64,000 bases of DNA. Origin: Phascolarctos cinereus. Taxonomy: Eukaryota; Chordata; Mammalia; Diprotodontia; Phascolarctidae. The notes under the pieces were generated by a model that did no database searches, was not told the origin of the DNA, and worked only from the letters and a program-made list of their open reading frames with translations. The stretch spans positions 12,758,001 through 12,822,000 of the forward strand of contig NW_018343955.1 of NCBI RefSeq assembly GCF_002099425.1, in the 5' to 3' direction. Both the position numbers and the translations under genes were made by a program. Positions 32,810-44,600 of the stretch are shown piece by piece (the first letter of the stretch is position 1; each line of letters begins with the position of its first letter).

Positions 32810-33235
32810 CTGAGCCTCCACTTCCCCGTCTTCCTCTCCCCTGTGACCCAATGACCCTGGCTTCCTTATTGCTCCTCAAATAAGACACTCCATCTCCATC
32901 TTTTGGACATTTTCACTGGCAGTTCTCCATGTCTGGAGAACTGTCTTTCTTCTCCTCTGCTTCCTTGTTTCCCTCCTAGCTAAAATCTCATCTTCTCTGA
33001 AAAACCCTTCTAGATTCCCCTTAGTTCTGGTGCTTTCCCTCTATTGATTATCTCCAACTTATATTGTACGTAGCATGTTTGAGCATAACTGTTTACATGG
33101 TTTCTCCCCCATTAGACTGTGAGTTCCTTGAGAACAAGGACTATCTTTTGTCTTTCTTTGCATCCTTAGAGCTTAGCACAGTGTTTCTCAGGTAGTAGTA
33201 GGTGCTTGATAAATGTTCACTGATTGTTATCTACA
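32810..33235 (+). mobile_element. L2 3' region (sense)
   Basis: 'ctaaaatctcatcttctctg', 'actgtgagttccttgagaac' and 'gtaggtgcttgataaatgtt'. Confidence 0.88.
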
Positions 33236-33339
33236 AAATCGTGGGTGGTTGGACTCTGTGCTCTCAGAGGTCCCTTCTAGCTCTATGACTACAGCATGTG
33301 CAGCAACATATACAGGATATAAGCAGAGTCTGCAGGTCA

Positions 33340-33535
33340 TATGAATACGAATTTTGAGGTGAAAAGGACTTTAGAAATCAACTGCTCAAATGTCCTCATC
33401 TGAAAGATGAGAAAACTGAGACCCAGAGAAATAAAATGCTTTTTGCAAGATTACACAGCCAGTTAATGTCAGAGTTGACATGAGAACCCAAGTCTCCTGA
33501 CATCCAGCTCAATATGTTTTTTATGGTACCAACCT
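33340..33535 (-). mobile_element. MIR3-like SINE (antisense)
   Basis: 'ggtgaaaaggactttagaaa' and 'gatgagaaaactgagaccca'. Confidence 0.8.
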
Positions 33536-33749
33536 ACCTTCTGTAGTTGCACCTGTAAACAAGAAAGACATTTATAAGAATCTTCAAAATTTGACAGTTT
33601 CTAATGGGGAAAATAGATACATCTTTTGCAGTTGAAGATCACCAATGTTAATAAAATGGCTATCCTAAATTAATTTCATGTCCATGAATGTGATCTCGGA
33701 TAGAAAGCTAGATTTTGTTTGTGCCTTGTTCCAGAGGTGTTTTTATAAG

Positions 33750-33995
33750 GAAGGGGCAACTGTTCCAGGTGTAGAGTCAGGAAGACTCACCTTCCCTAGT
33801 TCAAATCTGGCCTCAAACACTTATCAGCTGTGTGACCCTGGGAAAGTCACTTAACTCTATTGGCCTCTGTTTGCTCATGAGCTGGAGAAGGAAATGGCAA
33901 ACCATTCCACTCTCTTTGCCAAGAAAACCCCAAATGGAGTCACAAAGAGTCATACACAGTTGAAAAAACAACAGTACAACAAGAATAGTTAGCAT
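33750..33995 (+). mobile_element. Marsupial CORE-SINE, long form (sense)
   Basis: 'cagctgtgtgaccctgggaa', 'gagctggagaaggaaatggc' and the terminal aacaacagtacaac. Confidence 0.9.
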
Positions 33996-34385
33996 TTACA
34001 TGGAGCTTTAAGGTTATTTGTTTGGTTTTTTTGTTTTTGCTAGGCAATGAGGTTAAGTGACTTGCCCAGGATCACACAGCTAGTAAGTGTTATGTGTCTG
34101 AGGCTGGATTTGAACTCAGGTCCTCCTGAATCCAGGACCAGTGCTTTATCCACTGTGCCACCTAGCTGCCCCTAACTTTAAGGTTATTAAAGTGCTTTTC
34201 ATATGTTAATTCATCTGATCCTCACACACCTCTCTGAAGTAGATGTTATTATTATCCCCATTTTACAGATGAGAAAACTGTGAAACAGAGAGGTTTAGTG
34301 ACTTGACCAAGGTCACACCACTAGTAAGTATCTAAGGCAGGGTTCCAGTTCTGGTCTTCTTGACTCTGTGTATCATACTCTATCC
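33996..34385 (-). mobile_element. MIR-type SINE (antisense) split by a younger SINE
   Basis: 'agcatttacatggagcttta' before and 'gttattaaagtgcttttcat ... attattatccccattttaca' after the nested insertion. Confidence 0.9.
34019..34175 (-). mobile_element. Marsupial CORE-SINE nested in MIR
   Basis: Complete antisense copy ('ggcaatgaggttaagtgact' to 'gccacctagctgcccctaa') flanked by identical 13-base duplications ctttaaggttatt at 34006-34018 and 34176-34188. Confidence 0.97.
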
Positions 34386-34394
34386 ACTAATAGC

Positions 34395-34752
34395 AGCACA
34401 TTGGGGGATGGCTGAACAAGATGTGGTATATGATTGTGATGGAATACTAATGTGCTATAAGAAGTGACGAGCTCAATGATCTTAGAAAAATATTGATAAA
34501 CCTGTAGGAAATAATGGAGAACAAAATGAACAGAACCTAGAGAAGGTTGTATATAGTAACAACAATATTGTTTTAAGTGACTAAGTCATTTTGACTATTA
34601 TAAATACCCCAATAAACTACAAAAGACATATAAAGAAAGATGTTATCTGCATCCAGAGAAAAAACTGGTGAATAGAAGTATGTACAGAATGGTTTTCCGC
34701 GTGTGTATGCATATATGTATGTGTATGCATGCATGTGTGTATATATATATAT

Positions 34753-34816
<64 letters not shown>

Positions 34817-35035
34817 TATTTGTGTCTAATGGTAACCATCTCTAGAGCAGGGTGGGGGGAGAACAAAAGGGAAAAAGAAGAAAGTTACATGATAGCTTTA
34901 TTATGTTTAAAAGTAATAGCAAGTTGTACGTAATAGATTTGCGTTTTCATGTACAATCATCTTTTTTGTTTTTATTCTACTGTGTTATGGAAATGCTTGT
35001 TCTATTTCTAAAGCTCAGATGAAATTTTTTTTAAA
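34395..35035 (+). mobile_element. L1 3' end (ORF2 C-terminus and 3' UTR), divergent subfamily
   Basis: 'gggggatggctgaacaagat gtggtatatgattgtgatgg' is the ORF2 C-terminus; the 3' UTR ('tgttatctgcatccagagaa') contains a TA microsatellite; the tail matches 24315-24560. Confidence 0.85.
34706..34813. repeat. (TATG)n/(TA)n microsatellite
   Basis: TATG/TGTA units followed by about 35 TA units within an L1 3' UTR. Confidence 0.97.
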
Positions 35036-35084
35036 CGGACCTGGAAGAGTTGTAAAGACTCTTTTGATTGCATTTCACCTTTTG

Positions 35085-35400
35085 CTTCAGGAGGCATGTA
35101 TTTGGTGTCAGAGATGCCTGGGTTCAAATCCTAACTCAACAAATCTACTCCCTGTGTGACCATGGGCAATTCACTCTAAAAGCAGAGGTTTGGAAGGTAG
35201 TATGATACACTAGAAATACCACTTGCTCAGATTGAAAGACCTGGTCTCAAATCTTGCCTCTGATGCTCACTGTCTTCTAACTATGGATAGATCACTTCAC
35301 CTCACTGGGCCTCAGTTTCTTCATCTATAAAATGGCGGGGGCTTAACCATATGGCTTTCAGAGGTCCCATCTAGCTCTAGACCTGTGATCTTCAAAGATT
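35085..35400 (+). mobile_element. Two MIR copies (sense)
   Basis: Copy 1 about 35085-35180 ('ctgtgtgaccatgggcaatt'). Copy 2 about 35190-35400 ('ctcactgggcctcagtttct', 'aggtcccatctagctctaga'). Confidence 0.8.
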
Positions 35401-35419
35401 TCTTTCTGATCTATTATTT

Positions 35420-36080
35420 TATGATAGGGGAGTCTATAAGAACCTGACTGCACAGTGTAACAGAGACACAAGAATGTTGAGATGGAAACATCACTGATAT
35501 GGGACCCATCTTGAACACGTCCCAATATTACTGTAACACAAGAGACACCAATGACCCGAAATCATCTCCACGGCTACGGGTGGATTTTTTTAAATGCCCA
35601 GACAGTTTCTGCCATTTATCCCGTTTCCTACATGGGTAGCTGCATTCTCCCTTGCTTGAAAACAATTTGCATATTTTTTTCATTGCTTGTTCCTAATTCA
35701 CAATAAACAATGCTAGGAGCGCCTGCCAAAAAAATGTCCAAATGCTAAACAGTTGCTATAATAGTTGCTATTGTGATGGCAACTTTGAGCTGTGGGCTTT
35801 CAAATTGTAATCATCCTTTTTTCTCTTTTAACAAAATGTACACAACTTGATTGCTGCAATTATGATTGGGTAAGTCTTATCAAAATTCATGTCATTACTG
35901 CATAAAGGGGTGTCTTTAAATAAGCTTCCTTCAATGAGTGTTTATATTTGTACTTATATTGCCAAGCTAGTGACAGTGAAGGCTAATGGTAAACCATTAA
36001 TTACTTAGTGTACATACAAATTATGGCATTGAAGTAAATAGAGCAACATAAATACATCAACAGTCAGCCTACTGCTAATC
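35420..36080. promoter_or_regulatory. Candidate conserved non-coding element
   Basis: 660 bases with no transposon, flanked by repeats on both sides. Holds a SOX-POU-like composite (aacaatttgcatatt at about 35664), further aacaat/attgtga motifs and 'gattgctgcaattatgattg'. No open frame. About 18 kb upstream of SLC1A3 exon 1. Enhancer function is inference from composition and position. Confidence 0.3.
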
Positions 36081-36084
36081 CTAT

Positions 36085-36260
36085 GGGAGTTAGAGTTGTG
36101 GAATGTCAGAGCTGGAAGGGACCTTGGAGATTTAGTGAGCAACCATTCATTAAGCATCTGCTAGGGCAATTCGATTCAATGAGTCTTTATTAAGCCGTGC
36201 TATGTGCAAAGCAATGGGAGAAAGGACAAAAAACAAAGAAACAGTCCCTACCCTTTTCAT
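36085..36260 (-). mobile_element. MIR3 fragment and L2 3' terminus (antisense)
   Basis: 'gtcagagctggaagggacct' then 'gagtctttattaagccgtgc' and 'aaagaaacagtccctaccc'. Confidence 0.7.
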
Positions 36261-36289
36261 ATATAGGAAAACTGGTTATGATGGAAGAG

Positions 36290-38690
36290 TTGGAATACTC
36301 CTTGCTTCCCCACTGCCACTTGCAGACTTCTCCTCTACCACCATTGTTCAATAACATCCCCCTCCTTTGAAGTTCCTTCAATCCAAATTCATCCCTCAAT
36401 CAGGATTCTAGTAGCTGTTATCTACTGAGCTCCCCTTCTCCCTCAGGACACATGCCTTTCCTCAGTAAGTGCAGTGCCTGGCTCATAGATTTTCTCTCCA
36501 TTCCAACTCCTACCTTCATGTCAGAGGATTTCAACTGCATCATTTCTTCAGTCTGCTCAGTTCCCAGGATCTACTTCTCTCCTCTGCCTCGGCTGCACGC
36601 AGAAATGGCCATACCCTTGATCTTGCCATTACTCACAAGTGCTCATGAACTCCAAAGTTTCTTTATCTGATTCTAACGTTTTATCATTTGAATTTTCCTT
36701 CTCCCTTAAGACCTTTAGCCCCATCCTTCATTCTCACTGTGACCTCCAATCCCCCTGCTCCTCAGTTCTTTCCCAGGCCATTACCCCTGCAATGTCTGTT
36801 CTTTCCCAGATCATTAACCCTGCACTGTCTGTATTTACCTTCATTACCTTTGTCTACTCATTGGTAAATCAGCTCACCTCTATAATATGCTATACACTTG
36901 ATATAAGGATCTCTTGACCCCTTATCCTATTATTAATCGTTCCTTGCCAAAACATGGATTATTCCCACGATCCATTGCCTTTGCCTCCCTTTGCATGCTG
37001 CTCAAGGGAATGTGAGAAAATCTCAAAACCGTGCTGAGACTAATACAAATTTATATTACACAATCTCAAAGGGACTTCATTACAGCAAGGCAAGCCTTTT
37101 ATACCTCCCTAGTAAATCCACTACCCATAGCAGATTTTCCAAACCTTTTCATACCTCCTCAAGCCTCACATGGTATCCCCTCCCACCACCTTCTTAGGTG
37201 ACGACCTCACCCCATACTTCACCAAAATATTAAAGCTGTTCATCAAGAAGTCCCTCATTTCCCCTTCTCCTCTCATGTCATTCAGATGCTTTTCCCCACT
37301 GTTTTCTACTCCACCTTTGACCCAAATGAAATAGCCCCTCTTCTTGCTAAGGCAAACTCTCCTAAATGGACCTTTGGCTCACTTCCATCCTGTTTTTCCC
37401 AGAAGATTGCCCCTCTAGCTTCCCTACATTCCCACTAATCTTTATTCTTACCAAGCAGCTGCTTACAAGTATATTCACTTTTCTACTGTCTTAAAAAAAA
37501 AGTCCCTCACTGGAAACAACCATCCCCACTTCTATCATTCCATATCACTCCTTTCTTTCATGACTCACCACCTTGAAAAAAAATCTTTCTATAATTGGTA
37601 CTTCCACTTTTTCCTTCTCTCACTCTCTTCTAAGACATCTTCAGCTTATTTTCAGCCTCATTATTCAACAGAAACCACTCTCCCCAAAGTTACCAATGAT
37701 CTTTTAATTGCCAAATATAATGAGTTTTTCTCAGTCCCTATTCTTCTTGACCTTTTTGCAGCCTTTGACATTGTCGATCACCATCTTTTCCTAGATATTC
37801 TCTTCTCCCTAGGTTTTTGTGACATCATTCTCTCTCTACAGGTTCTCCTTCTACCTGTCTTGACTGCTCCTTCTTGGTATCCCTTGCTGCATCTTCTTCT
37901 AGATCACAACCACTAACTATAGGTATCATCTAAGGCTCTGTCCTGGGCCCTCTTCTCTTCTAAATCTATACTATCTCATTAGTTCCCATGGGTTTCTCTA
38001 TTTATCCAGCCCTAACTTCTCTCTTGATCTCTAGATCTCATCACTAATTGCCTATTAGACAACTCCAACTTTATATCTTATAGGCATTTTAACCATAAAT
38101 GTCCAAAATAGAACTCATCATCTCCCTTCAATCTTCCCTTCTTCCCAACTTCCCTATTGCTATGGAGGGCACCACCATCGTCTTAGTCACACAAGTCACA
38201 ACCTTGTTGTCCTCCTCAAGGCTTCACCCACACTCAGTTCATATAACAAATCTTTGGAGAAGACTTGTCATCTCTACCTTTACAGCATCTCTTGTACACC
38301 TTCACAAAATCTCTTTTATGTATCCCCTTCTCTCCACTCACATGACCACCACCCTGGTACAGATCTGTATCACCTTATACCTGAACTATTTCAGTAGCCT
38401 GTAAGTTAGTCTCCCTACTTCATGTGTCTCCCCACTCCATTTTATACTCCATTAAGCTATCAACATGATTTTTCTAAAGCACAGGTCTGACCACATCACC
38501 CTCCTTCCCCTACCTCTTCCCACACACACTCATACTCAGTAAATTCTAATGACTTCCTACTCCTTTGATGATCAAATAGAAAATGCTTATTTTGGCTTTC
38601 AAAGCCACACCTAGCCCTTTCCTACCTTTGCAGTGATCTTATACTTTACTTCCCCTTCCCATACACTAAGATCCAGCAAGACTGCCCTTC
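36290..38690 (+). mobile_element. L2 LINE, long fossil copy with endonuclease and RT
   Basis: Endonuclease segment near 36590-36640 reads RNGHTLDLAITHKCS (family GHTLDLVIT). RT: 37662-37814 reads HYSTETTLPKVTNDLLIAKY and VPILLDLFAAFDIVDHHLFL, where DLFAAFD is the A-motif with its Asp; 37935-37970 gives GSVLGPLLF (B-motif). 3' region: 'atgtccaaaatagaactcat', 'ctcccttcaatcttcccttc', 'tgatttttctaaagcacagg', 'tttggctttcaaagccacac'. Many stops; pyrimidine-rich sense strand typical of L2. A nearly complete L2 ORF2 is uncommon. Confidence 0.85.
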
Positions 38691-38694
38691 TACT

Positions 38695-39835
38695 GTGTTT
38701 CTAGTTTTTTACTAGCATAAAAAGTACTGCTACGAATATTTGAATATACATAAGCCATTTATCTCTGTCTTTGGCATCCAAGGGGCATGTGCCCAGCAGT
38801 GAAATCTCTAGGTCAAAAAGATAGCCATTCTAGAGCCTTTTTAGGCATAATTCCTAATTGTTTTCCAGAATGTTTGGAATGATTCACAGTTCCACCAATA
38901 GGATATTAGGGTACCTGTCTCATGACAGCTCTTCTAATTTTGACCATGCCCATCCTCTGTAATTTTGTCAGTTTACTGAGTGAGGTAAAATATCAAAATT
39001 ATTTTGTTTTACATTTCTCTTATTAGCAGTGATTCAGAGCAATATTTCATGTGTTCAATGTTAGTACATATTTCAATGTTAATAGTTTGTAATTTCTCCT
39101 TTAAGAACTATATCTTTTGACCATTTATCCATTGGGGAATGGCTCTTGGTCAAATGTACTTCTGTGAGTTGCCCACATCACTGGGATATCAAATGTTTAT
39201 TAAAGATATTTGATGCAAAGATTAAGTTTCCTTTCTTATCTTAATTGCACTAATTCTGTTCATAAAAAGTCTCTGAATTTCAAGTAACTATATAATTCTT
39301 TTCTATTTCTTCTCTTGATATGAACTATATTCAGTTTTATAAATTTTGGAAGTTTGATTTCCTCCCTCTTTATTTTGATTAGGTTACCTGGATTTTGCTA
39401 GCTTTTTGCTTCAAAGAGCAAGCTTTTAGCTTTATCAATTCTTTAGTGTTTTTGTCTTTCTTTTTTTCTACTTCTCTTCTAATTTTTAAATTTTACTCTT
39501 TTGTGTTGATTTTGGGTATATTGGTTGATTTTCCAGTTTTTTAATTGCATAATTCATTCATCCTTTCATCTTGTTAATGTATGTTCACAGAGGTAAGATT
39601 TTTACTCTGACGACTTCTTTAGTTGCATTGCAGAAATTTTGGCATGTTATCCCATCATTATCATTCTTTTTCACATAATTATTAGTTGATGCTATGATTT
39701 TTTTTCCCTTTAGCCCACTCATGAGTATTATTGTTAATATTTTTCCATTTAGCTCTGTGTCATTTGCTTATATTCTCTGAATTACTATTTTTACTACTTT
39801 GTGGTCTGCTGCCTACAGGATATCAAGGAGGAGGT
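38695..39835 (-). mobile_element. Old L1 ORF2 fragment (antisense)
   Basis: Antisense to the ORF2 C-terminal region ('ccatttatccattggggaat', 'gtttggaatgattcacagtt'), then an older internal part ('tagttgcattgcagaaattt', ending 'tactttgtggtctgctg'). Strongly diverged from the L1 at 9440. Confidence 0.7.
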
Positions 39836-39839
39836 TGTC

Positions 39840-40230
39840 CTACAAGTAACTAGAGATGAAGATCTTCAGATTGGAGGAGAAAAGAAATCAGGACTAGAGA
39901 TAAAAATATGAGAATCATTTATATAGTGCTAGTTGCCAAAGCATAAGGATGAATAAGATTGACATTAGAGATCATTTAAAGAGAGGAGGAAAGAAGACAA
40001 GGCTAAAACCTTGAAGAAAATTCTTCTTAAAGATTTAGGAAGATATTAAGAAATTTGAATTTTATTAAGTAGGTAATAGAGAACCATTGAAGTGTTCAGT
40101 GCAGAGGAAACAGATGTTCAGCTCTATGTAAGGAAAATTAGTCAGGCAGCTATGTGAAGAATGATTTAAAGATAAGGAGGAGAGATAAGAGATAGGTGAA
40201 TTTGATCCACAGGTGTGCTAGAGTCAGTTT
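39840..40230 (-). mobile_element. L2 ORF2 fragment (antisense)
   Basis: 'tttgaattttattaagtagg taatagagaacc' and 'aaaattagtcaggcagctat' are antisense L2 3' ORF sequence. Confidence 0.6.
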
Positions 40231-40560
40231 GAGAGCTGATCGTCAAATTTTCAGTCTGGGCATTTACATCTCAGAAATCCACAAACACTGCAAATCAGGT
40301 CTCGATTTGTTGGTTTTCTGATTTGCTAGACTTAAGAATGAAATTGATTATATTTTAAGACAGGAAATAACTTGTTACTGATGTGGGAGCCTTTCCTGAA
40401 CCTGTGATAAGACCACTTACTTCTTAGAGCAAAGACCAAAAGTTGTACAAAGGTAGAAAAAATGAATATGTTAATAATAAAGACAAAATTTTAAAATCTG
40501 CCCTGTGTGCAATTTTTTTTCCAGAGAGGAGGTTTTTAAATAATTACCAGACCATCCTGA
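40230..40560. repeat. Unclassified repeat 'A', copy 2, interrupted by repeat 'B'
   Basis: 'cactgcaaatcaggtctcga' (left) and 'gcaattttttttccagagag ... attaccagaccatcctga' (right) match copies at 22190 and 50645. Repeat 'B' (40375-40455) lies between them. Confidence 0.65.
40375..40455. repeat. Unclassified repeat 'B', copy 1
   Basis: 'cttgttactgatgtgggagc', 'aagaccacttacttcttaga' and 'caaagaccaaaagttg' align with 43795-43885. Confidence 0.6.
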
Positions 40561-40679
40561 TTAGATCTCTACTTCCAATACCCTCATTTTACACATTTCT
40601 CTGCACAAAACACATGGTATAATTGAAAGAACTTAGAACTCTGAGGTGGGAAAAATAAACAAGATTGCCTTTGTCGTTA

Positions 40680-40800
40680 AAGAACAATAATATGCCCTTC
40701 TCTAGGCCTCAGTTCCTTATTCTGTAAAATACGGAGGTGAGGCAGAGGTGGGGAAGAGATAGATGCCCTCTAGCTGCATTCCAATCTAAATTTCTATGAT
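40680..40800 (+). mobile_element. MIR3 3' part (sense)
   Basis: 'ctctaggcctcagttcctta' and 'tctagctgcattccaatcta'. Confidence 0.65.
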
Positions 40801-41349
40801 TTGCAGAATTCTTTGACTTGTAGATGGAATCACTCATTCAATAAACATTTATTAACCACTTTGTATGTGCCAGGAACTGTTCTAGGCCAACAAAATATAA
40901 AACAGCTGGATTGAGAAAGAATCAAATCCCCATTACTCATGTTTCTTGTCTGTGTAATTTATAATAAATAGCTGAAGCCATATATTAAGAATATATAACA
41001 GGGTGGGGGCAGGGAAAGGATGAGGACAGATTGGGAAACCTGCAGTGATGCTACTCTGGCAGAATACATTTTGAACAATTCATCAGTCAAAAAGTAATAC
41101 TAATCCTGAACACAGAGAAGTACCATGGCCTGTGGTCACAAAAAACTAAGTTCAAGTAGGTTTTCTTGTTGACTTTGTAACCCTGGGGCAAGCCAATTTA
41201 ACCTATAAATTTTAGCTAAGTCAATTTACACTGATAGAGGGAGTCTACACACAGAGTCCCTACCCCAATTAAATCACAAGTCCAGAAAAATAATAATAAT
41301 GATGAATACAAATATATTGCTCAGTTTTTTTTATTACAAAGTACAAAGG

Positions 41350-41520
41350 GCAGTTTGGTGTAGTGGGGTCCAGCCTTTGTGTTATGAAGCCCTGGGCTCA
41401 TTTCCTTCCTACATTTAATAACCGTGTAACTCTGGGAAAGACACTTAGTCACTATGTGCTTCAGGCAAGACCCTGGCATTGATCAATCTAGATGGTTTCC
41501 AGAGACCACAGAAGCAGGGA
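41350..41520 (+). mobile_element. MIR (sense)
   Basis: 'cagtttggtgtagtggggtc' and 'gtaactctgggaaagacact'. Confidence 0.75.
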
Positions 41521-41743
41521 GCTCCTCACACTGATGGCATCAAACAAAGCAGTGTATGATAACAAAATACTTTATCAATTATCTATATATGTCATTATTG
41601 TTCTATAAGAAACAAGGAATATGAAAAGACTTATATGAACTGATGTAGCATGCAAATGAAAAGAATGCTAAAAGGAAGCCCAATTCTGAGTAATTAAAAT
41701 ATATAATGAAAGACGACTCCCTCCTGAAAAATATGAGGGGTAG

Positions 41744-41890
41744 TGGGGCAGCTAGGTGGCATAGTAGATAGTAGAGCACCGGCCCTGAAGTCAGCAGGAC
41801 CTGAGTTCAAATCTGGTCTTGTATTCATAACATACCCTAGTTGTGTGACCCTGGGCAAAGTCATTTAATCCCATTGCTAGCCAAAAAACA
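41744..41890 (+). mobile_element. Marsupial CORE-SINE with target-site duplication
   Basis: Complete copy flanked by identical 17-base repeats aaaaatatgaggggtag at 41727-41743 and 41891-41907; one of the younger insertions in the window. Confidence 0.97.
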
Positions 41891-42329
41891 AAAAATATGA
41901 GGGGTAGGGAGAACAGTGTCATATACATTGTCAGACCACTGATATTTTGTCTTATTTAATTGTTATTCATTGTTTTTTTTTGTTAATGATGGTAGAGAAT
42001 GGGGATCATAAGAGGCCATGTTCAAAAAGATTGTAATTTTACAATAAAAGGTATCAATAAAGCCTTTAAAATTTTTAAACTAAAAAACAGACTAAGTAAA
42101 CAACTCATCTCATTTGATCCTCACAACAACTTCTGAGTTCACAAAATGCAAGTATTAGTATCCTCTTTTGAGAGATTAGGAAATTCAGGATCTGAAATTA
42201 ATTCAAACAATCTGAATAAGTCTATTTCTGATTACTGTTTTACCCTGGAATCTGAAATTCTGCTTGGGAAACAGAAAGGTAGGGAAGAGCCAGGAAAGGA
42301 TATATGATTTCAATCATTGGTAACAGTTC

Positions 42330-42480
42330 ATATGGAGACAGGCATGGCAGCAAGAGATAGATTGGGGAACCAAGTAGTGTTTCGGTTTGAGACATAGAAA
42401 GAGAGTATAAAATAAAGTCTAGAAAGCAATGTGAAGCAAGATTGTGGAAAGCATTAGATGTCAGGCTAAGGAATTTATAT
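42330..42480 (-). mobile_element. L2 fragment (antisense)
   Basis: 'agattgtggaaagcattaga tgtcaggctaaggaatttat' is antisense L2 3' ORF. Confidence 0.6.
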
Positions 42481-43334
42481 TTTATTCGAGATCAGTCCCA
42501 CAAAGTCCTATTGCGTTATTATATTGTGACATGGAAATGACCCTTGGTTCTCAAAAGCTATGCCCAGCAGAGGGCAAGCTCTGGCAAGTACTGCTATTGA
42601 AGAAAGGCTTCAAGTATAGTTCAGAAGACAGCAGACTGAGTCTCCTTTCAGAGGACCAGCCTAGCTAAGTACCCAGCTAAGTATTCATCACCTCTAGGTT
42701 GGCCACCTGGTAATGAGTCCTTTGGCCACGGCAACCATTGAAACAAAGAAAAATACAAAATGGCCCATACTCCTGTTTGACTCCCTTCTGCTTTTGCAGT
42801 GATAGTGATAGAAAAGAGAGCAGAGAATGCTGAGAATCACATAGTTTTTAAATATCTATAAACTTAAACACAGAGCTGTTGGCAGTCGAGATGCGAGATC
42901 CTTGTCCAATGACTAATGTGTAGACATACTACTGGAGGAACTGAATCATATCAATCTTGACATTATTTCTATAAACAAAACCAAAATAAAGAAGTTGTAG
43001 TTAAGTCAAGGGATGGTTCACAGATTCTCCTATGAGAGATAAATAAAGGAGTTGGAGGGGTTGGTTTTATAGTGAGTCCAAAGGCCATGAGAAACATTAT
43101 TTCATAGGACTTTTGATCATTTCACGTGTCAGTTCATGATAAGTTTTTGCAAAATGATTACTATAAAAATAAATATAGCTTATACACCAATCTGATGCAA
43201 GGGATTTAGAAATAGAGAAATTCTACAAATAATTGTATAAGATTTAAATTAAATAAAATATTTGGTTATTTATTTCAATGCAAATGTGGAAAAAAGTTAG
43301 GATTACGAGAAACATTGGAAAAGGACTTATGATG
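42481..43334. other. No assigned feature
   Basis: Unique-looking; the 74-codon frame at 42444-42668 overlaps the L2 piece and shows no domain. Confidence 0.45.
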
Positions 43335-43650
43335 AAGCATGCTATCTGCCTCTAGAGAAAGAACTGATATTGTCTGAATACAGACTGAAGCACACTATTT
43401 TTTTCACTTTCTTTCATTCCCTTTTTGTTATTGTTGTTTGAGTTTTCTTGTACAAAATGACTAATATGAAAATGTATTACGTGCTTGCACATGCATAACA
43501 CATGTTGGATTGATTACCGTTCCAAGGACGGGGAAGGGGAGAGAAAAAAGGAGGGAGGAATGGGATTTGACACTCAAAATTTCAAAAAAAAAGGTTTAAA
43601 AATTGTTTTAACATGTAGTGGGGGAAATATTATTTTAAAAAGAAAATATG
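43335..43650 (+). mobile_element. L1 3' UTR (sense)
   Basis: 'catgctatctgcctctagag', 'ctgaagcacactattttttt' and the G-rich tract before an A-rich tail. Confidence 0.88.
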
Positions 43651-43794
43651 GATTATTAATAAGGAAAAAGACTTGTAAACCACAAACAGCCTTATACATA
43701 TGTAAATAATATTTTCTTTGAGAAAAGAATAAAATGACTCTAAATATGAAGGCACTGAATGATATTACAAAAAAAAAAGAATTGATTTCAACAG

Positions 43795-43885
43795 ACAAGA
43801 AAGGCCTTGTTACTGATGAGGCAGTCATTCCTGAATCAGATGTCTATAGTAAGACCACCAACTTCTTAGAACAAACACCAAAAGT
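43795..43885. repeat. Unclassified repeat 'B', copy 2
   Basis: 'cttgttactgatgaggcagt', 'agtaagaccaccaacttctt' and 'acaccaaaagtggg' align with 40375-40455. Confidence 0.6.
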
Positions 43886-44484
43886 GGGAAAAAGCTAGAA
43901 TAATAAAAATAAGATATAATATTCAATTTGAATGCCATCGTCTTGATCTATTTAAACAAATTATTGATGATAAAAAATGGGATATAGGTGGAGGAAAAGA
44001 CATAGATACAGACCATACAGAAATTTAACAAATGTGAAGCAGTTACCAGGGCAATACTGGTTCAGAATATTAATTCTTTGCTAAAGCATACAAATACGCA
44101 TGCTCTTATCATCACTATTTCTCATAAAACAAGTAGCAGTGGAGGAAAAAACAATTTAAAGAAAGTTTAGTAAGAGATTCAACTAAGCAAGGTCATATTG
44201 AGAGTATTCAAGTGTGAAACTGGAAAGAAGACAACAAATAACAAAACCAAAAAATATCTGCAGAGATATTTAAAATGCATTCTTTTGACCATCAGAGATA
44301 AGGATGCCACATTTAGATCTGGACATCATAGCCGTCGATGTACTGCTAGAAAAAAATGGAAATGACACTGAAAAAAATAGATGAGAAAAGCAGCTGAACT
44401 AGAGCAAGTATACTCAAAGGATGTTTGTGCTGGTCACTTTTGGTCTTTGTTCTAAGAAGTTGGCTGTCTTACTATAGGTATGCC
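43886..44484. other. No assigned feature
   Basis: A-rich unique-looking sequence, no open frame of note. Confidence 0.45.
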
Positions 44485-44600
44485 AGATAAATGACTCTCC
44501 CAAGGTCACAGATCTAGTAAGTATCTGAGACTGGATTTGAACTCAGATCTTCCTAACTCCAGGACAAGTACTCTATTTACTGTGTCACCTAGCCATGCAT
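44485..44600 (-). mobile_element. CORE-SINE (antisense)
   Basis: 'gactggatttgaactcagat' and 'tttactgtgtcacctagcca'. Confidence 0.88.

Noticed and set aside
34573-34933. Overlapping frames rich in Tyr-Ile
   Set aside because: Translation of the TA/TATG microsatellite in an L1 3' UTR.
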